Source of the DNA: Tepidimicrobium sp.
Lineage (GTDB): Bacteria; Bacillota; Clostridia; Tissierellales; Tepidimicrobiaceae
Length of the DNA: 5,498 nucleotides
Reading direction: 5' to 3'
Assembly: GCA_012839395.1 (NCBI GenBank)
Contig: DUNJ01000058.1
Coordinates: 1 to 5,498 of the forward strand
Every line of letters starts with the position of its first letter. Positions within the stretch are counted from its first letter, which is position 1. The notes beneath the pieces were generated by a model that was given only the letters and a program-made list of their open reading frames with translations, searched no databases and was not told the origin of the DNA. The position numbers and the translations under genes are program-made. Shown here piece after piece: positions 1 through 5,303 of the stretch.

Positions 1-432
1 GATGTATTGGATAAGGCAGGGCTGTATTATCTTTAGAAGGGTGTCCCTAGTCAAATCTTGTCCAAAAGGGGGATCCATAAAGATATAATTAAATTTAATC
101 TTCTTTCTACCTAATAACTTAATGGCCTTAATAGAATTACTCCTTATAATCTCCGAATTGGACCTCAACTTAGTATGTATTAAGTTTTCCTTGATAGCCT
201 TAATGCTCCAATGTGACCCATCTACAAAATAAGCCTTCCTTGCACCCCTACTCAAAAATTCAATCCCTATAGAACCAGATCCAGCATATAAATCCAATAC
301 AATACTTTCTTCGCTGATATTTCCCAATATGTTGAACATAGATTCCTTAATTCGATCCTTAGTAGGCCTAGTATCCCTTCCCTTAGGTGCCCTTATCTTA
401 TAGCCTTTTCTTATGCCGGAAATTACCCTCAA
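1..432 (-). CDS. rsmD: 16S rRNA (guanine(966)-N(2))-methyltransferase RsmD, partial (C-terminus outside window)
   Basis: This gene encodes the SAM-dependent enzyme that methylates the exocyclic amine of G966 in 16S rRNA during assembly of the 30S subunit (known for the family). The window holds the first 144 codons; family members are usually about 180-190 residues, so roughly the last fifth is missing. Visible marks are the N-terminal RVISG.RKG and RAPKGRDTRPTKDRIKE segments (residues 2-30), the SAM-binding motif I VLDLYAGSGSIGIE (45-58) followed by SRGA, and the catalytic MDPPF (119-123). The start is read as TTG at 432-430: no ATG lies in frame between it and the upstream stop at 453-451, and GGGGTG sits 5 nt before it. 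An ATG at 445 is out of frame and meets a stop at once. The gene begins 58 nt after recG with no visible terminator between, so co-transcription is likely. Identity is secure; the start is fairly secure. Confidence 0.95.
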   Translation of the reverse strand, partial: MRVISGIRKGYKIRAPKGRDTRPTKDRIKESMFNILGNISEESIVLDLYAGSGSIGIEFLSRGARKAYFVDGSHWSIKAIKENLIHTKLRSNSEIIRSNSIKAIKLLGRKKIKFNYIFMDPPFGQDLTRDTLLKIIQPCLIQYI

Positions 433-490
433 AAAATCACCCCATATTTCTTATATATATTTTATCATATTTTGTAGGAGAATTTATAGT

Positions 491-2533
491 CTAATTGAAA
501 ATTAAATCATTAACCCTATCCTTAAACATATTTATTATAGTTTGTCTCAATGGTAGATACTCATCGCTCAACAATAAATAATCCTCCTTTAATATTTCCT
601 TGGATTTTAATTGTGCTATTTTTAGCATATCCATATCTGTAAAAAGATTAGCCACCTTAAGATCTGGTATGCCATGCTGCCTAGTACCGAAAAATTCACC
701 AGGCCCCCTTAATTCCAAATCCTTTTCGGATATATAGAAGCCATCGTTTGATTTTTGCAGAACTCTCATTCGCTCCCTAGAGATCCTGGTCTTACCCTCA
801 TTTATTAGAACACAATAGGATTGATATTGACCTCTTCCTATTCTACCCCTCAACTGATGGAGTTGAGCTAGGCCGAATCTTTCCGCATTATAAATAATCA
901 TAATATTTGCATTTGGAACATTAACTCCCACTTCGATTACAGTAGTGGAAATAAGTACGTCTAAATTACCAGCCTTAAAGCTATCCATAATGGATTCCTT
1001 TTCCTTCGCCTTCATATTACCATGAAGCAGGCCAACTTTAAATTCCCTATATACCCCATCTTTTAACGAAACATATAGTTCCTCTGCTGACCTCGCCTTC
1101 AATTTATCGCTTTCCTCAATCAAGGGACATACAATATAGGCCTGTCTTCCCAATAATAGCTGTTTTTTAACAAAGCTATTAACTCGGTCTATCATACCCA
1201 GGCCAACTACATAGGTTTCAACCGGCTTTCTGCCCGGGGGCAGCTCATCGATAATGGAAATATCCAAATCTCCGTACAGGATTAAGGCTAAAGTTCTTGG
1301 TATAGGTGTGGCAGTCATCACTAGGATATCTGGATTGATGCCTTTTTGAGTTAATACGGCCCTTTGTTCAACTCCAAACCTATGCTGTTCATCCGTTATA
1401 GCCAAGCCTAGCCTAGCAAATTCTACATTCTCCTGTATCACCGCATGGGTCCCTACAAGCACATCTATCTTCCCACTTTTTAAATCACTCAATATTTTTT
1501 CCTTCTCCCTATTGGGGATACTACCCGTTAATAGGGCACAAGATATATTGTAATCTGAGAAAAATCTAGATATTGATTCATAGTGTTGGGTAGCTAAAAT
1601 TTCGGTAGGTACCATCATAACGGATTGATAACCAGATTTCCAGGCCTTAAACATTGCAAGTATGGCCACTATTGTCTTGCCCGAACCCACATCCCCCTGG
1701 ATAAGCCTGTTCATCTGTTTTTTACTTTTCATATCTGCTTCTATCTCCTTAAATACCCTCTTTTGGGCTTTGGTCAATTCGAAGGGAAGATTGTCTATAA
1801 AGGTATTCATCCCATCAATTGCTGGAAACTTTATTCCCGATCTCGTATCGGCCCTTCTATTTTTAATCAAAAGTAGGCCTAATTGCAGCACAAGCAACTC
1901 CTCAAAGGCTAGCCTTCTCCTTGCCGCTAGGTATTCTTCCCTGTTTTTTGGAAAATGAATACCTTTAATGGCCCTATGGATAGGTAGCAACTTCAATTCA
2001 TCCCTTAAGCATTTTGGAAGTACCTCAGGCAATTTTTCAACGTAGTCCCTTATCGCATTTCGCATTATATTGACCATCTCATTATTGGATAATTTATTCG
2101 TAAGAGAATAGATTGGAACTATTCTTCCAACCCTATTCCCCTTTTCCTTTTCAAAGACTGGATTCATTATTTGTATCTCATTTCCGCGTATGCTTATTTT
2201 CCCATTAACCGCTATCCTATCCCCCAAGGAAAAATGATTGGATATATAATCCTGGTTAAACCATACCAGATTAGCAAATCCCGAACTATCTTTAACGGGA
2301 ATCTTCAATATAGATAAGTTTCTTCTAGGCCTCAATTTAGAAGGGTATCCACACACCTCTACTCTTAGGCTTGCCTTGTCTCCATCTATGCATTGAGATA
2401 TCCTTTTAAAATTAGACCTGTCATCATATTCCCTTGGAATATAGTATAGAAGGTCTTCAATGGTTTCTATACCAAGCCTTTTCAATTTAGCTGCCCTTTT
2501 GGGTCCTACTCCCTTAACGTATTGAACAGACAT
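491..2533 (-). CDS. recG: ATP-dependent DNA helicase RecG
   Basis: RecG is a superfamily 2 DNA translocase that remodels stalled replication forks and branch-migrates Holliday junctions (known for the family). The 680-residue product is full length. In order it shows a short helix-hairpin-helix-like N-terminus (VKGVGPKRAAKL, residues 6-17), the wedge/OB-fold region (about 55-140), Walker A GDVGSGKT (280-287), the DEQH box with HRFGV (381-388), TATPIPRT motif III (407-414), a second RecA-like domain with STTVIEVGVNVPNA (529-542), the motif VI QLRGRIGRG (560-568), and the C-terminal LRGPGEFFGTRQHG block (608-621) typical of RecG. The frame stays open up to an ATG at 2557, but I choose the ATG at 2533: AGGAGG at 2545-2540 lies 6 nt before it, whereas the two upstream ATGs have no usable site. 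A terminator-like hairpin sits just upstream, over the end of fakA, and leaves no room for a separate promoter. All key motifs are intact. Confidence 0.97.
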   Translation of the reverse strand: MSVQYVKGVGPKRAAKLKRLGIETIEDLLYYIPREYDDRSNFKRISQCIDGDKASLRVEVCGYPSKLRPRRNLSILKIPVKDSSGFANLVWFNQDYISNHFSLGDRIAVNGKISIRGNEIQIMNPVFEKEKGNRVGRIVPIYSLTNKLSNNEMVNIMRNAIRDYVEKLPEVLPKCLRDELKLLPIHRAIKGIHFPKNREEYLAARRRLAFEELLVLQLGLLLIKNRRADTRSGIKFPAIDGMNTFIDNLPFELTKAQKRVFKEIEADMKSKKQMNRLIQGDVGSGKTIVAILAMFKAWKSGYQSVMMVPTEILATQHYESISRFFSDYNISCALLTGSIPNREKEKILSDLKSGKIDVLVGTHAVIQENVEFARLGLAITDEQHRFGVEQRAVLTQKGINPDILVMTATPIPRTLALILYGDLDISIIDELPPGRKPVETYVVGLGMIDRVNSFVKKQLLLGRQAYIVCPLIEESDKLKARSAEELYVSLKDGVYREFKVGLLHGNMKAKEKESIMDSFKAGNLDVLISTTVIEVGVNVPNANIMIIYNAERFGLAQLHQLRGRIGRGQYQSYCVLINEGKTRISRERMRVLQKSNDGFYISEKDLELRGPGEFFGTRQHGIPDLKVANLFTDMDMLKIAQLKSKEILKEDYLLLSDEYLPLRQTIINMFKDRVNDLIFN

Positions 2534-2539
2534 GAACAT

Positions 2540-2545
2540 CCTCCT
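2540..2545 (-). promoter_or_regulatory. Ribosome binding site that decides the recG start
   Basis: On the minus strand AGGAGG is followed by ATGTTC and then ATG at 2533-2531, giving a standard 6-nt spacer. This site lies inside the open frame that begins at 2557, so the longer reading would place the Shine-Dalgarno sequence within the coding region. The ATG at 2539 directly abuts AGGAGG and is too close to use it. Confidence 0.8.
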
Positions 2546-2564
2546 ATTCCTATCCATATATCTA

Positions 2565-2600
2565 AATAAAATTCCCTACCAGATGGTAGGGAATTTTATT
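2565..2600 (-). terminator. Perfect 16-bp hairpin over the fakA stop codon, intrinsic terminator or attenuator before recG
   Basis: Arms 2565-2580 and 2585-2600 are perfectly complementary over 16 bp, with the 4-nt loop at 2581-2584. Read on the minus strand, a GC-richer core CCCTACC/GGTAGGG is followed by AATTTTATTTAG, which fits a Rho-independent terminator for the asp23-fakA transcript. The A/T-rich lower stem is symmetric, so the element could also work on the other strand, where no gene needs it. The fakA stop codon (2598-2596) lies inside the first arm as transcribed. The recG ribosome binding site begins only 20 nt beyond the hairpin. Confidence 0.75.
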
Positions 2601-4227
2601 CTATTGAAATTATATAATAATAGAGTGGTTGGCCACCAAATATCAATTCTATATCAAAATCCTCAAATTCATCATGAAGCTTCTCAGACAGTTCATTGGC
2701 CTTGTCTTCCCCTATATCATTGCCATAAAAAATGGTTATCAGAGATGCATCTTCGTCAACTATAGCTTTGATTAAATCCAAAGAAACCTCTTGAACATCT
2801 TCTCCAGTGGCAATTATTTCACCCATTGAAATCCCAATTATATCATCTTTTTTAATCCTTACCTCACCCATTTCAGTATCTCGAACCGCATATGTAACCT
2901 GGGCCGTCTTAACATTGCTAACCGCTTCTTCCATGTTTGCTAAATTTTCTTCCACACCTAGCTCTCCGTCAAAATATAGGAGAGCCGTAATTCCCTCTGG
3001 AATGGTCTTGCTTGGGAAAACATGCACGCTTTTTTCACTTAATTCCTTAGCCTGATCAGCTGCTAAGATGATGTTTCCGTTATTAGGCAATATTATAATG
3101 TTCTCAGCCTCTACTTCTTCCACCGCTTTTAGTATATCTTCTGTGCTGGGGTTCATAGTTTGGCCCCCTGGTATAATATAATCTACATTCAACTCCTTAA
3201 AGACCCTATTTATGCCATCGCCTATGGAAACTGTTATAAAACCATATTTTTTTATCGGTTTAGCAGGTTCCTTTAACCCATCTCGAGGTGCATCCTCCAT
3301 TATATGGCTATGTTGATACCTCATATTGTCAATTTTTATGTCATTTAATTCCCCAAGCATTAAAGCCTTTTCCAATACTTTACCTGGATTATTGGTATGA
3401 ACATGGACCTTTACCATTCCCTCTCCTCCGACAACCATCAGAGAATCACCAAATTTTGAGAGGTCCTCCCTAAGTCCTTCATAATCTTTATAGTCAGTAT
3501 TTATCATAAATTCAGTACAATATCCAAATTCAATATCATCAGAATCTACATGATGTGCTGCAATCCTCACCTCTACAAGGCCTTCACTAGTAGTACCCAA
3601 TTCAATATCATCCATGGTCATGGCCTTATAAGCTCCTGCTAATACACACATGAGCCCCCTACCACCTGCATCCACTACACCAGCCTGTTTCAAAACTGGT
3701 AGCATCTCTGGAGTCCTGTTTAATACATCATTTCCATGTTCAATAACACTTTTCATAAATACAGATATATCATCTTCCTTTTCCGCAATAGACAGGGCAT
3801 GTTCTGCACATCCCCTTGCTACAGTTAATATAGTTCCCTCTGTAGGCTTCATAACGGCTTTATATGCCGTATCGGCGGCCAGTTTAAGAGCCTGCGATAG
3901 ATCAACAGTACCTATAGTCTCCTTACCCTTTAATCCCTCAGCAAATCCCCTAAACAGTTGGGACAATATAACCCCAGAATTTCCCCTTGCCCCCATAAGA
4001 GAGCCAGTACTTACCGCAGATGCGACTTTTCCAGCATTTTTCTCATCCAAATCCTTTATCTGCTTAATTGCTGATTTCATAGTCAAAGCCATATTAGTTC
4101 CTGTATCCCCATCCGGCACTGGAAATACATTCAATGAATTTATCTCTTCCTTATGTTCTTCCAAAAATTTAGTGGCACCGATAAAAGCCCTTTTTAGAAT
4201 AGTGCCATCTATCTTCACAGTCTTCAA
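2596..4227 (-). CDS. fakA: Fatty acid kinase catalytic subunit FakA / YloV family (DhaL and DegV-like domains)
   Basis: FakA-type proteins transfer phosphate from ATP to a fatty acid held by a separate FakB carrier, making acyl-phosphate for phospholipid synthesis (known from Staphylococcus aureus FakA; older annotations say 'dihydroxyacetone kinase family' or YloV). The 543-residue product is full length (relatives are about 550). The N-terminal DhaL kinase domain (about 1-205) carries NVFPVPDGDTGTNM (33-46) with Mg-binding Asp39 and Asp41, GARGNSGVILSQ (79-90) and VVDAGGRG (184-191). The middle domain has Cys237, His275 and His277, matching the C-H-H zinc site I recall for FakA. The C-terminal domain (about 325-543) has PGGQTMNPS (353-361) and LPNNGNI (380-386). 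The start is TTG at 4227-4225, with AAGGAGGT at 4242-4235 and a 7-nt spacer; the encoded MKTVKIDG start fits the family. The gene follows the asp23-like gene by 18 nt, an arrangement conserved as yloU-yloV. No fakB gene is in the window, so the substrate is inferred. Confidence 0.93.
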   Translation of the reverse strand: MKTVKIDGTILKRAFIGATKFLEEHKEEINSLNVFPVPDGDTGTNMALTMKSAIKQIKDLDEKNAGKVASAVSTGSLMGARGNSGVILSQLFRGFAEGLKGKETIGTVDLSQALKLAADTAYKAVMKPTEGTILTVARGCAEHALSIAEKEDDISVFMKSVIEHGNDVLNRTPEMLPVLKQAGVVDAGGRGLMCVLAGAYKAMTMDDIELGTTSEGLVEVRIAAHHVDSDDIEFGYCTEFMINTDYKDYEGLREDLSKFGDSLMVVGGEGMVKVHVHTNNPGKVLEKALMLGELNDIKIDNMRYQHSHIMEDAPRDGLKEPAKPIKKYGFITVSIGDGINRVFKELNVDYIIPGGQTMNPSTEDILKAVEEVEAENIIILPNNGNIILAADQAKELSEKSVHVFPSKTIPEGITALLYFDGELGVEENLANMEEAVSNVKTAQVTYAVRDTEMGEVRIKKDDIIGISMGEIIATGEDVQEVSLDLIKAIVDEDASLITIFYGNDIGEDKANELSEKLHDEFEDFDIELIFGGQPLYYYIISIE

Positions 4228-4234
4228 TTGTGGT

Positions 4235-4242
4235 ACCTCCTT
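4235..4242 (-). promoter_or_regulatory. Ribosome binding site supporting the TTG start of fakA
   Basis: On the minus strand AAGGAGGT is separated by 7 nt from TTG at 4227-4225. It starts 4 nt after the stop codon of the asp23-like gene, so ribosomes finishing that gene could reinitiate here. The strong site compensates for the weak start codon. Confidence 0.85.
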
Positions 4243-4245
4243 AAA

Positions 4246-4602
4246 CTACTTTTCTACCCTAATCCCTTGTACATATATATTCACCTTATCTACTGTGAGT
4301 CCTGTTAGGTTCTCTACATTAAATCTTACCTTTTCTATAATGTTTTCAGCCACTACAGATATCCTAACCCCATATTCTAATATAACATGTAGATCTATTG
4401 TCACATTACTTCCCTTGGTAGCTATTTTAACTCCTTTTGACAGATTATCCCGCTTTAACAATTCAAAAAAACCATCGGTGGCATTCTTGCTAGCCATACC
4501 TACTATGCCATAACCTTCCATAGCTGAAAGACCTGCTATGGTTGCAATAACATTATCATCTATGTTTATATGCCCATATTCATTATCGGTTTTAGCTGGC
4601 AT
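4246..4602 (-). CDS. Asp23/Gls24 family protein (YloU-like, DUF322)
   Basis: This 118-residue protein belongs to the Asp23/Gls24 family of small, abundant proteins; S. aureus Asp23 is tethered near the membrane and linked to cell envelope stress (known for the family). The biochemical role of YloU-type members next to fakA is not settled. Family marks visible are GHINIDDNVIATIAGLSAMEGYGIVGMA (10-37), the VTIDLHVILEYGVRI strand-turn-strand region (67-81), and the closing LTGLTVDKVNIYVQGIRVEK (99-118). There is no signal peptide or membrane segment, so it should be cytoplasmic. The start is ATG at 4602 with GGGGAGG about 9 nt upstream. A sigma-A-like promoter lies about 40-70 nt upstream of the start. 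The gene is first in the minus-strand unit with fakA, and diverges from rpmB. Family assignment is firm; function is inferred only from its neighbour. Confidence 0.93.
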   Translation of the reverse strand: MPAKTDNEYGHINIDDNVIATIAGLSAMEGYGIVGMASKNATDGFFELLKRDNLSKGVKIATKGSNVTIDLHVILEYGVRISVVAENIIEKVRFNVENLTGLTVDKVNIYVQGIRVEK

Positions 4603-4636
4603 CTAATATCGCCTCCCCATCCTCTTATTACTATAT

Positions 4637-4651
4637 GGGTATATTTTACCC
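4637..4651. repeat. Short dyad GGGTA-N5-TACCC over the asp23 promoter
   Basis: GGGTA at 4637-4641 and TACCC at 4647-4651 form a perfect 5-bp inverted repeat around 5 nt. It covers the candidate -10 box of the asp23 promoter and reaches the likely transcription start. It could be an operator or a small 5' hairpin, but a 5-bp dyad in AT-rich DNA may also arise by chance. I recognise no known regulator site. Confidence 0.35.
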
Positions 4652-4671
4652 TATTAAATTAAATAGTTCAA
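4643..4671 (-). promoter_or_regulatory. Candidate sigma-A promoter of the asp23-fakA unit
   Basis: On the minus strand TTGAAC (4671-4666) and TAAAAT (4648-4643) are separated by exactly 17 nt. Both boxes match the vegetative consensus well (4/6 and 5/6). Transcription would start near 4636, giving a leader of about 34 nt before the ATG at 4602. Confidence 0.65.
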
Positions 4672-4697
4672 CCAATTACTATATTATATTGTTATTT

Positions 4698-4714
4698 CGG
4701 TTGATTTTATACCG
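4698..4714. repeat. Dyad CGGT-N9-ACCG between the divergent promoters
   Basis: CGGT at 4698-4701 and ACCG at 4711-4714 form a 4-bp inverted repeat around an AT-rich 9-nt centre. It lies between the asp23 promoter and the rpmB promoter and looks like the GGGTA/TACCC dyad about 60 bp away. Regulatory meaning is unproven. Confidence 0.25.
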
Positions 4715-4730
4715 TTTTCTATGTTAAAAT
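4701..4730 (+). promoter_or_regulatory. Possible second, upstream promoter of rpmB
   Basis: TTGATT (4701-4706) and TAAAAT (4725-4730) are 18 nt apart, and TG at 4722-4723 makes an extended -10. It is weaker than the proximal candidate and overlaps the CGGT/ACCG dyad. AT-rich spacer DNA often yields such matches, so this is tentative. Confidence 0.3.
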
Positions 4731-4738
4731 ATAGTGTG

Positions 4739-4768
4739 TTATCATCCGCGAGATGGTTGTGCTATAAT
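4739..4768 (+). promoter_or_regulatory. Promoter of rpmB
   Basis: A perfect TATAAT at 4763-4768 is preceded by TG at 4760-4761 (extended -10). TTATCA at 4739-4744 is a partial -35 box with an 18-nt spacer. Transcription would start near 4775, leaving a leader of about 23 nt that holds little beyond the ribosome binding site, so no leader regulator is expected in this transcript. Confidence 0.7.
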
Positions 4769-4782
4769 ACTGTAAATTTGCT

Positions 4783-4791
4783 AAGGAGGTG
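4783..4791 (+). promoter_or_regulatory. Ribosome binding site that decides the rpmB start
   Basis: AAGGAGGTG lies 6 nt before the ATG at 4798. A GTG at 4789 is in frame but sits inside this site, so it cannot be the start. Confidence 0.9.
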
Positions 4792-4797
4792 CTCATA

Positions 4798-4989
4798 ATG
4801 GCAAGAATATGTGAAATATGCGGAAAAGGAAAGACTTTCGGAAACAAAATAAGCTTTTCAAATAGAAAGAGTAGGAGAGGCTGGTCCCCTAATATTAAAA
4901 ATGTAAGGGCTATAGTAGACGGTAGTGCTAAAAAAATAAAAGTTTGTACTAGATGCTTGCGATCTGGTTATGTAGAAAGAGCATTATAA
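4798..4989 (+). CDS. rpmB: 50S ribosomal protein L28 (bL28), zinc-binding type
   Basis: L28 is a small protein of the large ribosomal subunit. The 63-residue product opens with MARICEICGKG and contains the family core SNRKSRRGWSPNIKNVR (21-37). It carries two CxxC pairs, Cys5/Cys8 and Cys50/Cys53, so it is the zinc-ribbon (C+) form. In Bacillus-type regulation C+ ribosomal proteins can be paralleled by zinc-free copies under Zur control, but no second copy or Zur-like site is visible here. The start is ATG at 4798, set by the AAGGAGGTG site 6 nt upstream and by the family N-terminus. The gene stands alone on the plus strand, divergent from asp23 and convergent with the small membrane protein gene, as rpmB does in the corresponding B. 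subtilis region. It has its own promoter and terminator. Confidence 0.97.
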   Translation: MARICEICGKGKTFGNKISFSNRKSRRGWSPNIKNVRAIVDGSAKKIKVCTRCLRSGYVERAL

Positions 4990-4994
4990 CCCAT

Positions 4995-5036
4995 AGGGCT
5001 TCCAAAATTCAAACAGCTGGAAGCCTTATTCTATTT
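4995..5036 (+). terminator. Intrinsic terminator of rpmB
   Basis: AGGGCTTCCA (4995-5004) pairs with TGGAAGCCTT (5018-5027) over 10 bp including one G-U pair, around a 13-nt loop. The moderately T-rich TTATTCTATTT follows. The hairpin begins 5 nt after the rpmB stop. On the other strand the following bases are not U-rich, so it is probably a weaker stop for the convergent small gene, whose own stop codon lies in the T-rich tail. Confidence 0.7.
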
Positions 5037-5192
5037 CAAAATCAAAAATCCCATCACCATCAATATACCACCTATTACAACTAATAAGGTCTCTATAATC
5101 GGCACTACGCTCATTATAATTAAAAAACCTGCTATCCCCAAAATAATTCCTATCGCTTTCCTATATTTATACCTATAAAGAATGCGTTTCAT
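5031..5192 (-). CDS. Small two-helix membrane protein of unknown function (53 aa)
   Basis: I do not recognise a named family. The 53-residue product starts with a strongly basic stretch, MKRILYRYKYRK, then a hydrophobic helix (about residues 13-31, ending at Pro31), a short turn with the only acidic residue Glu34, and a second hydrophobic helix (about 35-52) ending in a C-terminal Lys. This predicts a hairpin of two membrane segments with a cytoplasmic basic N-terminus. Coding status is supported by a very strong double ribosome binding site, AGGAGGGAGG at 5205-5196 before ATG at 5192, and by a gene-like position between thiN and rpmB. In B. subtilis this position holds spoVM, a 26-residue amphipathic sporulation peptide; the sequence here is not like SpoVM in length or character. 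No clear promoter is seen between the thiN terminator and this gene. Function is unknown. Confidence 0.75.
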   Translation of the reverse strand: MKRILYRYKYRKAIGIILGIAGFLIIMSVVPIIETLLVVIGGILMVMGFLILK

Positions 5193-5195
5193 AAT

Positions 5196-5205
5196 CCTCC
5201 CTCCT
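5196..5205 (-). promoter_or_regulatory. Double ribosome binding site of the small membrane protein gene
   Basis: AGGAGGGAGG on the minus strand contains two overlapping purine-rich sites. The first (5205-5200) is 7 nt from the ATG and is the properly spaced one; the second is only 3 nt away. It is the main evidence that this short frame is translated. Confidence 0.75.
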
Positions 5206-5254
5206 AAATAATACGCTCTTATTTATATTATTCCATATAAATGCTTTGGTTACA

Positions 5255-5294
5255 TAATAAAAAAATAAGTGTCTAACCTACCGGTCAGACACTT
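5255..5294 (-). terminator. Intrinsic terminator of thiN
   Basis: AAGTGTCTAACC (5267-5278) and GGTCAGACACTT (5283-5294) form a 12-bp stem (one G-U pair on the minus-strand RNA) with a 4-nt loop. On the minus strand the stem is followed by TATTTTTTTATTA, a strong U-tract. It begins 9 nt after the thiN stop codon. It separates thiN from the downstream small gene. Confidence 0.9.
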
Positions 5295-5303
5295 GTCCAA
5301 ATA

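Noticed and set aside
433..490. A promoter or terminator between recG and rsmD
   Set aside because: The 58-nt spacer is AT-rich but has no well-spaced -35/-10 pair, no stable hairpin and no U-tract.
1625..1958. Two overlapping plus-strand open frames of 83 and 98 codons
   Set aside because: They are antisense to the helicase core of recG, resemble no known protein and overlap each other; they are shadows.
2532..2765. Plus-strand open frame of 77 codons over the recG start and the fakA end
   Set aside because: It runs through the terminator hairpin antisense to two real genes and its product looks random.
2807..3473. Plus-strand open frames of 82 and 61 codons inside fakA
   Set aside because: Both are antisense to conserved FakA coding sequence and have no family features or ribosome binding site.
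2596..4227. Annotation as a dihydroxyacetone kinase
   Set aside because: The DhaL domain is fused to a C-terminal DegV-like domain with the full FakA/YloV layout, and no DhaK or DhaM gene is near; fatty acid kinase is the better call.
3650..4513. A long plus-strand open frame of 287 codons across the fakA and asp23-like genes
   Set aside because: It is antisense to two well-supported genes, spans their junction, lacks a recognisable family and has no convincing ribosome binding site.
4743..4755. Small CATC-N5-GATG dyad in the spacer of the rpmB promoter
   Set aside because: Only 4 bp per arm; too short to separate from chance, so not listed as an operator.
4789..4797. Upstream GTG start of rpmB giving three extra residues
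   Set aside because: The GTG is part of the AAGGAGGTG ribosome binding site; L28 begins with MARxC at 4798.
5031..5192. The small minus-strand gene as SpoVM
   Set aside because: The position matches, but SpoVM is about 26 residues with a MKFYTIKLPKFLGG-like start; this product is 53 residues with two hydrophobic helices and no such motif.
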